Source: Hoeflea sp. YIM 152468
GTDB taxonomy: Bacteria; Pseudomonadota; Alphaproteobacteria; Rhizobiales; Rhizobiaceae
DNA length: 64,000 nucleotides
Direction of reading: 5' to 3'
NCBI RefSeq assembly: GCF_029210485.1
Contig: NZ_JARGET010000038.1
Span: 186,001-250,000 of the forward strand
Position numbers and translations under genes: made by a program
Shown here: piece by piece, positions 54,891 through 64,000 of the stretch
Numbering within the stretch: position 1 is the stretch's first letter
Layout of the letters: every line of letters starts with the position of its first letter
The notes under the pieces: model-generated
Databases searched by the model: none
Seen by the model: only the letters and a program-made list of their open reading frames with translations
What the model was told of the DNA's origin: nothing

Positions 54891-55030
54891 AAATTCTCCT
54901 GGCGACCGCGTAATCATGGTGCGATCGGATGCGCCTGGTTGGTGTTGGTCGGACCGGCGATGCCCGTCTGTCCTTAACCTTCATGGAGGGGAGGACAAGT
55001 TCGGCGCGGGACAGGCTCGCTGGCGTCAGT

Positions 55031-55678
55031 TCAGCGTTCAAGCGCAGCATCGACAAGGACACGGGCGGTTTCGAACGCGGTTTCTATACCCATTTCGGTT
55101 GTATCTAGCAAGTGCGCATTGGCGGCGGGACGAAGCGGCGAGTCGGTCCTTTCCATGTCGCGCGCGTCACGTCTTTCTATATCGGCCAGGATTCCGGCCA
55201 TATCGGCCTGCCCGCCTTTGCCGCGTATTTCGTCATGACGCCGCCGGGCCCGCACCGCCGGGCTGGCGGTGACATAAAACTTGATCAATGCATCGGGGCA
55301 GACCACCGTGCCGATATCGCGGCCGTCGAGCACCGCACCAGGTGCGATTGCGGCAAAATCCCGCTGCGCCTCCACCAGCGCCCTGCGCACATCGGGCATC
55401 ACCGCGACTTTCGAGGCGGCTTCCCCGATATCATGGGCTGACAGCACCACGCGGTCGAGGTTGGACAAATCAAGCGCGCGGGCCATGCGGGCAGCCACCG
55501 CTTCGTCATCAAGCGCAAGGCCGGCGTCGAGCAGCGCCTTGGCGGTGGCGCGGTAGCTGAGGCCGGTATCAAGATGACGGAGGCCGTAACGCGCGGCGAG
55601 CCGCCGCGCCAGGGTGCCCTTGCCGGCAGCCGCCGGGCCGTCGACTGCTATCACGATGGGTGATGCTGTCTCGCTCAT
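55031..55678 (-). CDS. cmk: Cytidylate kinase
   Basis: 215 aa. P-loop GPAAAGKGT (14-22), [19 protein letters not shown] and [14 protein letters not shown] are CMP-kinase hallmarks. Phosphorylates CMP/dCMP. Start overlaps the PaiB-like stop as ATGA; 140 bp before rpsA. Confidence 0.95.
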   Translation of the reverse strand: MSETASPIVIAVDGPAAAGKGTLARRLAARYGLRHLDTGLSYRATAKALLDAGLALDDEAVAARMARALDLSNLDRVVLSAHDIGEAASKVAVMPDVRRALVEAQRDFAAIAPGAVLDGRDIGTVVCPDALIKFYVTASPAVRARRRHDEIRGKGGQADMAGILADIERRDARDMERTDSPLRPAANAHLLDTTEMGIETAFETARVLVDAALER

Positions 55679-56322
55679 TCCGGTGTGCCCCGATCTGCAA
55701 GGCGGCCATAGAGTCCTACCAGGCCAGCCATTTCGCCGTCACCGTCCTGTATCAGGCCGGCAAGAACCCCGCACCGGTCTGCTTCAGGCCGGTTCTGGCT
55801 GACTTTCCATTTGCCGCTCATCCGACTGACGGTGATCTCGATGCCGACAATTGCCCGCAATTGCGCCGCCACAAACGCCGCCGGTGCATCACCGACCTTC
55901 CATGGTTCCGAACGGCTTGCCTCATGCCGGTCGGTGAGGTCGGTCACCTGCTGACCAAGCCATGCGGCCTCTTCGTGAACTTCGGCGGCGCCGCGCGCCT
56001 GCACCATCGCATAGTTCCAGGTCGGCACGACCTTGCCGTGTTGCGCCTTGGAAGCATACCAGGATGGCGTGACGTAAGTGTCCGCGCCCTGAAACACCAC
56101 CACCACAGCAGCACCATCGCGAATCTGCTTCCATTGCGCATTGGCCCTGGAGACATGGGTGCGAAGTGTGGTGACGCCCTTGTCGACCGACACCAGAAAC
56201 GGCACCGGATTGACCTGCAGATCGGTTGGTGATGCCGAGATCAGCAGGCCCAACGGATGCGCGGCAATCAGCGCCCGCATCACCGTCTCGTCCTTTTCCT
56301 CAAACTGCGCTGGCAGGTACAT
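55675..56322 (-). CDS. PaiB family FMN-binding protein
   Basis: 215 aa. Starts [11 protein letters not shown], then [29 protein letters not shown] and [13 protein letters not shown], all typical of PaiB (flavin-binding split-barrel). B. subtilis PaiB was described as a negative regulator of sporulation and protease genes; in proteobacteria the function is unclear and may be heme/flavin related. Inserted between the isomerase and cmk in the conserved aroA-cmk-rpsA order; overlaps cmk by four bases. Confidence 0.88.
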   Translation of the reverse strand: MYLPAQFEEKDETVMRALIAAHPLGLLISASPTDLQVNPVPFLVSVDKGVTTLRTHVSRANAQWKQIRDGAAVVVVFQGADTYVTPSWYASKAQHGKVVPTWNYAMVQARGAAEVHEEAAWLGQQVTDLTDRHEASRSEPWKVGDAPAAFVAAQLRAIVGIEITVSRMSGKWKVSQNRPEADRCGVLAGLIQDGDGEMAGLVGLYGRLADRGTPE

Positions 56323-56398
56323 GGCGGCTCCTTCCGTCCCGGCGCTTCAGTCTATCCGATCTGCTCAACACGGCCGCCAGCGGACTCGCCGCGGCGCC

Positions 56399-58458
<2,060 letters not shown>

Positions 58459-58618
58459 CTACCACAGCCCTGAGGGGTGCGTCATCTGACTTCGCTCGAT
58501 TTTTGATGAGAATGGCTTTGACAGCCGCGCTCAACATCATTATGGGGTCCGGACCCGCCGAAACGGGAAGCCTGGCGCTCCAGCCTGGGTCTTCCTGCCA
58601 GTTTATGAGGCTTCGACA

Positions 58619-59047
58619 GTGGCAAAACCGGAACTTGGAACAAAACGCATTTGCCCCGAAACCGGGCGCAAATTCTACGATCTGAACAAAGATCCAATCG
58701 AGTCCCCTTATACGGGCAAAACCTACCCGATTTCGTTTTTTGAGGTCCCGGCGCCTATTGCTGTGTCCGAGAAGGTGAAAGAGAAGGTGGCCGACGACGA
58801 GGACGAGGACGACGATGAAGTCGCCGAAGTCGAGGCAGATTCGGCCGACGTGGAAATCGTATCGCTTGAAGAGGCGGACGATGAAAAGTCGAGCAAGAAA
58901 AGCAAGTCCGAGGACCTTCCCGACATCGACGACGATGTCGAGATCGATGAAGACGACGACGAGGATGCGTTTCTGGCCGATGACGATGATGACGACGACG
59001 ATGTCAGCGACATCATCGGCGTCAATGACGAGGACGACGATCAATAA
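58619..59047 (+). CDS. TIGR02300 (FYDLN acid) family protein
   Basis: 142 aa. N-terminal conserved block GTKRICPETGRKFYDLN, then ESPYTGKTYPISFFEV; the remaining about 90 residues are extremely Asp/Glu-rich. Alphaproteobacterial family of unknown function; acid tail suggests interaction with basic proteins or metals. GTG start with GAGG eight bases upstream. Divergent from aroA; tRNA-Ala follows. Confidence 0.9.
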   Translation: MAKPELGTKRICPETGRKFYDLNKDPIESPYTGKTYPISFFEVPAPIAVSEKVKEKVADDEDEDDDEVAEVEADSADVEIVSLEEADDEKSSKKSKSEDLPDIDDDVEIDEDDDEDAFLADDDDDDDDVSDIIGVNDEDDDQ

Positions 59048-59122
59048 AGCGAATTCATCCGCACTTTTGAATTCAGTGATGTTTTCGAAACTGCAAAAGG
59101 ATTGAATTTTCATCTTGATCTT

Positions 59123-59150
59123 GTGCGGCTGCAGAAGTATGAAGCCGCAC
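59123..59150 (+). other. Perfect hairpin after the FYDLN gene
   Basis: GTGCGGCT (59123-59130) and AGCCGCAC (59143-59150) with a 12-base loop, no T-run. It overlaps a possible promoter for the tRNA (TTGATC, 17 bases, TATGAA at about 59116-59144). Role uncertain. Confidence 0.3.
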
Positions 59151-59218
59151 ATGCCCGCCTCAATCGGGGCGGCGGCATCTCGCAGGGATTGTATTTTTTG
59201 ATCAATCTCTTGCGTCCC

Positions 59219-59294
59219 GGGGCCATAGCTCAGCTGGGAGAGCGCCTGCATGGCATGCAGGAGGTCAGCGGTTCGATCCCGCTTGGCTCCACCA
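59219..59294 (+). tRNA. tRNA-Ala (GGC)
   Basis: 76 nt with encoded CCA. Acceptor stem GGGGCCA/TGGCTCC (one G-U pair), D-arm AGCTCAGCTGGGAGAGC, anticodon stem CCTGC/GCAGG with loop ATGGCAT giving anticodon GGC, T-arm GCGGTTCGATCCCGC. A T5 run follows the CCA. Decodes GCC/GCU. Confidence 0.96.
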
Positions 59295-59534
59295 TTTTTC
59301 CAACAGTGACACTTTTTGCCTTTCCGGTGCCCGCACGCCGCTGCTGACCTCGGGCAATGCGCCGTCGCGCAACCTGTGGCTTTGTCGAGCGCCCTGCGCC
59401 GCGCAAGGTTTTGCTAACCACACAGAGGGAAATTCCCGCTTTGCATTGGCCGAATCGCGGTTTGGCGCGGTTTTTTAGCGGAAATGAAGTGTTTTTCGGC
59501 GATTGTCTGCCTGGATTGAGGCAGGGACACAATC

Positions 59535-60974
59535 ATGGATGCTGCGAGCGACAACCGGCACGTGCCGCTTTGTATTGACCTGGACGGCACGTTGGTCGCC
59601 ACTGACACCTTGTGGGAGGGGCTGGTCGCGGTGTTGATTCGCAGGCCCTGGCTGTTTTTCGCCGCCATCGCCTGGGCGCTCTCCGGCAAGGCCGTTCTCA
59701 AACGCGAGGTCGCCGCCCGTTACCAGAACAAGGGCAGAGACTGGCCTTACCGGCCGGAGCTGATCGCGCGAATCAAACAGGCCCGCAATGCCGGACAGCC
59801 GGTCTGGCTGGTCACAGGTGCGGCCCAATCCACAGCCACCACGATTGCCGGGCACCTGGGCCTATTCGATCGCGTCCTGCACTCGAGCGATACCGAGAAC
59901 CTCACCTCCCACCGCAAACGCGAGTGCCTTGTCGCCTTGTGCGGCGACGGTGGCTTTGATTATGCCGGCAACAGCCGGGACGATCGGGTGGTTTTCGATG
60001 CCGCGCGCCGCGCCATCATTGTTGCACCCGATCGCGCGGCCAAGCGCTGGGCAAAGCAGAATGCGGCGGAAACCCTTCCGATCGCGGCAGTGTCGCGCTT
60101 GGCGATCTTCAAATCCATCCGGGTACATCAGTGGCTCAAGAACGTGCTGATCGCGGTTCCGCTGGTTCTCAACCATGAATACGCCGAGATCGGTCTCGTT
60201 CTCGCCGCCGTGGCTGCATTCTTTTCGTTCAGCTTCCTGGCGTCCGCGGTCTACATCGTCAATGACATTGCCGATCTGGCCAATGACCGCCAGCATCCGC
60301 GCAAACGCCTGCGTCCGCTGGCCAGCGGTGCGGTCTCGATCCCGGCGATCAGTTTCACTGCCGCGACGTTGCTGCTGGCGTCCATCGGGCTGGCAAGCCT
60401 GTTGCCGCCTCTTTTCTGGGCGGTACTGGGTCTGTATGCGGTGGTGACCACGGCCTACACCTTTGTTCTCAAGCGCAAGCTTCTGGTCGATGTTTTCACA
60501 TTGGCAGGGCTGTACACCGTGCGCATCATCGCCGGTGCGGCGGCCACCGGAGTGGAGCTGTCCTTCTGGCTGCTGGCGTTTTCGATCTTCTTCTTTCTCA
60601 GCCTGGCGCTGGTCAAGCGCTATGTCGAGCTCGACGAGCTTGCCGAGCAATCCGACACCCGGCTCGAGGGGCGCAGCTATGTCGGGAGCGACAAGGACAT
60701 GATCGGCCAGGCGGGGATCGCATCGGCGTTCTCCGCGGCGATGGTTCTGGCGCTCTATGTCGACAGCAAGGAAGTGGCGTCAATGTATCCCCAACCGGCC
60801 CTGCTCTGGCCATTGTGTCCGCTGATTCTGTACATGCTGCTCAGAATCTGGGTTCTGGCGCGCCGTTCCCAGATGCATGACGACCCGGTGGTGTTCATCA
60901 TGCGTGACTGGCGCAGTCAGGCCACCACCATTGCCGGCGCGGGACTTGTGCTGCTCGCGACAGTGCAGCTGTGA
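59535..60974 (+). CDS. HAD phosphatase-UbiA prenyltransferase fusion, decaprenyl-phosphate phosphoribosyltransferase-like
   Basis: 479 aa. Residues 1-190: HAD phosphatase with CIDLDGTL (Asp15/Asp17), LVTGAAQST and GDGGFDYAGNSRDD. Residues 195-479: UbiA fold with about nine membrane helices and the NDIADLANDRQHPRK Asp-rich motif plus RSYVGSDKD. UbiA proteins of this branch (mycobacterial Rv3806c, rhizobial NoeC) put phosphoribose on decaprenyl phosphate; the fused HAD domain may remove the 5-phosphate. GTGA overlap with a DprE1-like gene supports the same pathway. Confidence 0.88.
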   Translation: MDAASDNRHVPLCIDLDGTLVATDTLWEGLVAVLIRRPWLFFAAIAWALSGKAVLKREVAARYQNKGRDWPYRPELIARIKQARNAGQPVWLVTGAAQSTATTIAGHLGLFDRVLHSSDTENLTSHRKRECLVALCGDGGFDYAGNSRDDRVVFDAARRAIIVAPDRAAKRWAKQNAAETLPIAAVSRLAIFKSIRVHQWLKNVLIAVPLVLNHEYAEIGLVLAAVAAFFSFSFLASAVYIVNDIADLANDRQHPRKRLRPLASGAVSIPAISFTAATLLLASIGLASLLPPLFWAVLGLYAVVTTAYTFVLKRKLLVDVFTLAGLYTVRIIAGAAATGVELSFWLLAFSIFFFLSLALVKRYVELDELAEQSDTRLEGRSYVGSDKDMIGQAGIASAFSAAMVLALYVDSKEVASMYPQPALLWPLCPLILYMLLRIWVLARRSQMHDDPVVFIMRDWRSQATTIAGAGLVLLATVQL

Positions 60975-62317
60975 CCGCGCGGCGTGACAGGTTTGACAGT
61001 TGGGGCAGGGTCGACCGGCGACCGCGCCTGAGCGCGCCCCTGGAGGACCTGAACCCGACTGCCCAAGGCGGATTCCTGCCTTACGGCAATGGCCGTTCCT
61101 ACGGCGACAGCTGCCACAATGACCAGGGCTGCCTGCTCACCATGCGACCCGGCGCGGCGATCAGCGCCTTTGATCCCGATACCGGCATTCTGACTGCGGA
61201 CGCAGGTGTCCTGCTGTCTGATATTCTCGCGCTTGTCATGCCGTATAGATTTTTTCTGGAAGTAACCCCGGGCACGGCGCAGGTCACGCTTGGCGGCGCC
61301 ATTGCCAATGATGTTCATGGCAAGAACCATCATCGGCGCGGCACGTTCGGCAATTCGGTGCAAAGCTTCACCCTGCTTGGCAGCGACGGGCATCGTCGCA
61401 CCTGTTCGCCGACACGCAATTCTGCCCTGTTTGCGGCCACCATCGGCGGAATGGGGCTGACCGGCATCATTGAATCGGCCACCATCCGGCTGATGCAGGT
61501 CGCGTCCGCCAATGTGCGCCAGACCGCGTTTCGGTTTGCCGCCATCGATGGCTATTTCGATACAATCGAGCAAATCGATGCGGCGCATGAATATTCCGTC
61601 GCCTGGATCGATCAACTGGCGCGCGGCGGCAAACTCGGGCGTGGTGTGCTGATGGCCGGCAATCACGCGGAAGACGGCGGAGCGGCAAAGCCGCCATCGG
61701 CGCCGAAACTGGCGGTTCCGCTCTCGCCGCCGGTCAATCTGCTCAATCGCCTGACCCTCAAGGCCTTCAATGGTCTGTATTACGGCCGGGCCCCGCAGCA
61801 GCCTGAAACCAGGATTGTTGCCTGGTCCTCCTATTTCCATCCGCTGGATGCAATCTCCGGCTGGAACCGGCTTTACGGGCCGCGTGGCCTGTTTCAGCAC
61901 CAAAGTGTCTTTCCCTCCGCAACCGGACGGGAAACCACCATTGCGCTGATCGAGTGCGCCCAGAATCATGGTGCGGCATCGTTCCTGACCGTCCTTAAAC
62001 GTTTTGGCGCTTCCACATCTCCGGGGCTGATGTCGTTTCCGCGGCCAGGATTCACGCTGACGCTGGATTTTGCCAATACCGGAAACCGCACCTTGCGGAT
62101 GCTTGATGCGCTCGACGAGATTGTTCTGGCGGCGGGGGGTGGGCTCAATCCGTACAAGGACCAGCGAATGTCGCCAGAGATGTTTGCAGCCTCGTTCCCA
62201 CAATGGAAAGACATGGAAGCCATGCGTGATCCGGCTCTGATATCGGATTTCTGGCGCCGGACCGCCGGCAAGCTGAACGCCAGCTGCCTCCCCGGCATAC
62301 GCACCGCCACCGCCTGA
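60971..62317 (+). CDS. FAD-binding oxidoreductase, DprE1-like (decaprenylphosphoryl-ribose oxidase type)
   Basis: 448 aa VAO-type flavoenzyme. PYGNGRSYGDSC, FLEVTPGTAQVTLGGAIANDVHGKNHHRRGTFGN-type FAD region and NPYKDQRMSPEMF match DprE1, which oxidises decaprenyl-phospho-ribose at C2. At the site of mycobacterial Cys387 (NICVDF) this protein has Thr (FTLTLDF). The DprE2 reductase partner is not in this window. Start GTG overlaps the UbiA stop. Confidence 0.87.
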   Translation: MTARRDRFDSWGRVDRRPRLSAPLEDLNPTAQGGFLPYGNGRSYGDSCHNDQGCLLTMRPGAAISAFDPDTGILTADAGVLLSDILALVMPYRFFLEVTPGTAQVTLGGAIANDVHGKNHHRRGTFGNSVQSFTLLGSDGHRRTCSPTRNSALFAATIGGMGLTGIIESATIRLMQVASANVRQTAFRFAAIDGYFDTIEQIDAAHEYSVAWIDQLARGGKLGRGVLMAGNHAEDGGAAKPPSAPKLAVPLSPPVNLLNRLTLKAFNGLYYGRAPQQPETRIVAWSSYFHPLDAISGWNRLYGPRGLFQHQSVFPSATGRETTIALIECAQNHGAASFLTVLKRFGASTSPGLMSFPRPGFTLTLDFANTGNRTLRMLDALDEIVLAAGGGLNPYKDQRMSPEMFAASFPQWKDMEAMRDPALISDFWRRTAGKLNASCLPGIRTATA

Positions 62318-62416
62318 CCGGCTGCTTCCGGCTTGCCAGCACGGCGACGGCCCCGTATTTGAGTGGCCTGAGTGACGGAGCGGCAAACGCCGCCATTGAG
62401 CGAAGGAGCACAACCC

Positions 62417-63418
62417 ATGGCCCGCATCTGCATTCTCGGCACCGGTGCCTGGGGCACCGCGCTGGCCGCAGCTTTGATCAGACAAGGCCATGATGCGCTG
62501 ATGTGGGGCCGCAACCCCGCCACCTGTGACGAGATATCGCGCCAGCATTCCAACAAGGCCTATCTTGGCAGCGCGCGCCTTCCCGAAGGTCTTGTCGCGA
62601 CCACGGACATGGCCCTTGCGCTGGATCGCGCGGAGATCGTGCTGTTCGTGGTGCCGGCGCAATCGACCGGCGATGTCGCCCGGCAGGCAGCCGCGCATCT
62701 GCCTGACCGCGCACTGGTAATCGCCTGTGCCAAAGGCATAGACAACCGCAGCGGCCAAACCCAAAGTGAAGTGATTGCCGGGCAGTTGCCCGGCCATGCG
62801 GTGGGTGTGCTGTCGGGGCCCAGCTTTGCCGCCGATGTGGTTGGCGGCCTGCCGACAGCTCTCACGCTGGCCATGCCGGACAAGGACGCGGCGCAGGCCA
62901 TGGCCCAATCGCTCTCCGGCGACGCGATCCGGCTCTATGCATCCGACGACATTGTCGGGGTGCAAATCGGCGGATCGCTGAAGAATGTCATGGCGATTGC
63001 CGTCGGGATCTGCCGCGGCGGCGGCATGGGGGCAAGCGCCGAAGCTGCGTTGATCACGCGCGGATATGCGGAACTGGTGCGGCTGGGCGTGGCCATGGGC
63101 GCGCGCGCCGAAACCCTGATGGGACTGTCGGGTCTGGGGGATCTGGTGCTGACCTGCTCGTCGGAGCTGTCGCGCAATTTCTCCTATGGCATTGCCGTTG
63201 GCAGCGGACGCGATGTTTCGGGCCTCAAACTGGCCGAGGGGGTCTATACGGTGTCGATTGCCAATGACCTCGCCGCCCGCCACCAGATCTCCTGTCCGGT
63301 CATGCACACGGCCGGATTGGTGCTGGCGGGCAGGATGTCAGCCGAGGAGGCCCGCGTCGCGCTGATGTCGCGGCCGATCAAGCCGGAAATTCCCACCACT
63401 AGCAGGGACATGCCGTGA
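62417..63418 (+). CDS. gpsA: NAD(P)H-dependent glycerol-3-phosphate dehydrogenase
   Basis: 333 aa. GTGAWGTALAAALIRQGHD nucleotide-binding start, FVVPAQSTG, CAKGID, LSGPSFAADVV, catalytic Lys region GGSLKNVMAIAVGI, LSGLGDLVLTCSS and SRNFSYGIAVGSG. Makes sn-glycerol-3-phosphate for phospholipids. ATG at 62417 has AAGGAG eight bases upstream; the longer frame is rejected. Confidence 0.95.
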   Translation: MARICILGTGAWGTALAAALIRQGHDALMWGRNPATCDEISRQHSNKAYLGSARLPEGLVATTDMALALDRAEIVLFVVPAQSTGDVARQAAAHLPDRALVIACAKGIDNRSGQTQSEVIAGQLPGHAVGVLSGPSFAADVVGGLPTALTLAMPDKDAAQAMAQSLSGDAIRLYASDDIVGVQIGGSLKNVMAIAVGICRGGGMGASAEAALITRGYAELVRLGVAMGARAETLMGLSGLGDLVLTCSSELSRNFSYGIAVGSGRDVSGLKLAEGVYTVSIANDLAARHQISCPVMHTAGLVLAGRMSAEEARVALMSRPIKPEIPTTSRDMP

Positions 63419-63454
63419 GCGAGGCTTTGCATTTTGACGCCGGCGGGCATCTGC

Positions 63455-63476
63455 ATGAAAACAATTTTCATTTTTT
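63455..63476 (+). terminator. AT-rich terminator after gpsA
   Basis: ATGAAAA (63455-63461), loop CAA, TTTTCAT (63465-63471), followed by five T. Lies 37 bases after the gpsA stop. Weak stem but good T-run. Confidence 0.45.
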
Positions 63477-63536
63477 CCCGGTCTAATGGGCCAAACCGGT
63501 AAGACGAACGAGCGGTCGCACGAATCGGAGCATTGC

Positions 63537-64000
63537 ATGAGCTCAAGCCACACAATCACGCCTGTTATCCTGTGCGGCGGCGCCGGATCACGGCTCTGGC
63601 CCATGTCACGGGATTCAAAGCCCAAGCAGTTCCACCGTCTGGTCAACGACAAGACCCTTCTCACCAACACGCTTGAGCGCGTTGACTTCAAAGGTGAGGG
63701 TCTGCGCTATCTGCCGACGCGGATCGTCGGCGGGATCGCCTTCGAATCGCTGCTGACCGAACAGGGTGAAACCAGCAGCGTCGAGGTTGAACGCTATGTG
63801 CTCGAACCGTTGATCCGCGACACCGCTGCGGCGATTGCCGCCGCGATTGCCGATCTGGCTGACACCGATCCCGACAGAATGGTGCTGGTGCTGCCCTCGG
63901 ATCACCAGATTTCCGATGTGGCGGCTTTCTTCGATGTAATCCGCACCGGTGCCCAGGCGCTTGCCGACCGCGGCGGCATCATGACCATCGGCATCACCCC
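63537..64000 (+). CDS. Mannose-1-phosphate guanylyltransferase (3' end outside window)
   Basis: The first 154 residues are visible. Starts MSSSHTITPVILCGGAGSRLWPMSRDSKPKQF, with the nucleotidyltransferase signature GGAGSRLWP and the PKQF block, then RYVLEPLIRDTAAAIAAA and VLPSDHQI. Makes GDP-mannose for polysaccharides; full-length members often add a C-terminal mannose-6-phosphate isomerase domain (ManC/XanB/CpsB type), which cannot be judged here. GGAG lies six bases before the ATG. Confidence 0.93.
   Translation, partial: MSSSHTITPVILCGGAGSRLWPMSRDSKPKQFHRLVNDKTLLTNTLERVDFKGEGLRYLPTRIVGGIAFESLLTEQGETSSVEVERYVLEPLIRDTAAAIAAAIADLADTDPDRMVLVLPSDHQISDVAAFFDVIRTGAQALADRGGIMTIGIT

Noticed and set aside
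53448-54977. 509-aa open frame on the plus strand
   Set aside because: Antisense to rpsA; repetitive Asp/Phe-rich sequence mirrors the S1 repeats.
59219-59294. tRNA-Ala as integration site of a genomic island
   Set aside because: No integrase, no repeated 3' tRNA fragment seen nearby.
60917-63307. 796-aa open frame on the minus strand
   Set aside because: Antisense to the DprE1-like gene and gpsA, no recognisable motif; both opposite genes are certain.

Overview
The window looks like a piece of chromosome from an alphaproteobacterium of the order Hyphomicrobiales (Rhizobiales), probably a Rhizobiaceae or Phyllobacteriaceae relative. The evidence is a giant cyclic beta-1,2-glucan synthase (NdvB/ChvB type), an AroA matching the Agrobacterium CP4 (class II) type over long blocks, a membrane-bound ferritin MbfA preceded by an Irr-type ICE box, a RIME-like rhizobial intergenic mosaic element, Ku/LigD, and a FYDLN-acid (TIGR02300) protein. 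The genus is not determined. Most of the window is GC-rich; about 4.7-8.9 kb is visibly more AT-rich.

Layout. (1) 1-20.2 kb is a surface-polysaccharide locus: UDP-GlcNAc 2-epimerase (cut by the left edge), a Wzm/Wzt export ABC transporter, a DUF2793 tail-fibre-like protein, an accessory set (HTTM membrane protein, DCC thiol protein, two transglutaminase-like proteins, remains of an SGNH hydrolase), three extended SDR sugar enzymes, an AsnB-like amidotransferase, a glycosyltransferase, an XRE regulator with a STAS-less SulP permease, and a hybrid SDR/polyprenyl-phosphate sugar transferase. (2) 20.5-36.5 kb is transport and catabolism: a PuuB-like FAD oxidoreductase, a TRAP transporter, a universal stress protein, a complete Liv-type ABC transporter, HutD, an acyl-CoA dehydrogenase/CoA-transferase pair with divergent LysR regulator, and small proteins (ribbon-helix-helix, single-domain receiver). 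(3) 36.5-40.2 kb encodes bacterial NHEJ (LigD, Ku, a small membrane protein). (4) 40.4-52.9 kb holds ndvB, a RIME-like element, an acyl-CoA synthetase, a YiiX-like cysteine hydrolase and mbfA. (5) 53.2-59.3 kb is the conserved aroA-cmk-rpsA block with two extra genes inserted, then TIGR02300 and tRNA-Ala(GGC). (6) 59.5-64 kb has a HAD-UbiA fusion overlapping a DprE1-like oxidase, suggesting decaprenyl-phosphate pentose chemistry, then gpsA and a mannose-1-phosphate guanylyltransferase cut by the right edge.

Many genes are translationally coupled through ATGA/GTGA overlaps (HTTM/DCC, SDR2/SDR3, CaiB/acyl-CoA dehydrogenase, Ku/LigD, aroA/isomerase, paiB/cmk, UbiA/DprE1). No insertion sequence, CRISPR array, integrase or rRNA gene was seen. 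The observations most worth following up are the accessory HTTM/DCC/transglutaminase island in the polysaccharide locus, the HAD-UbiA/DprE1 pair, the orphan DUF2793 fibre, the hybrid SDR-sugar transferase, and the predicted ICE box on mbfA.
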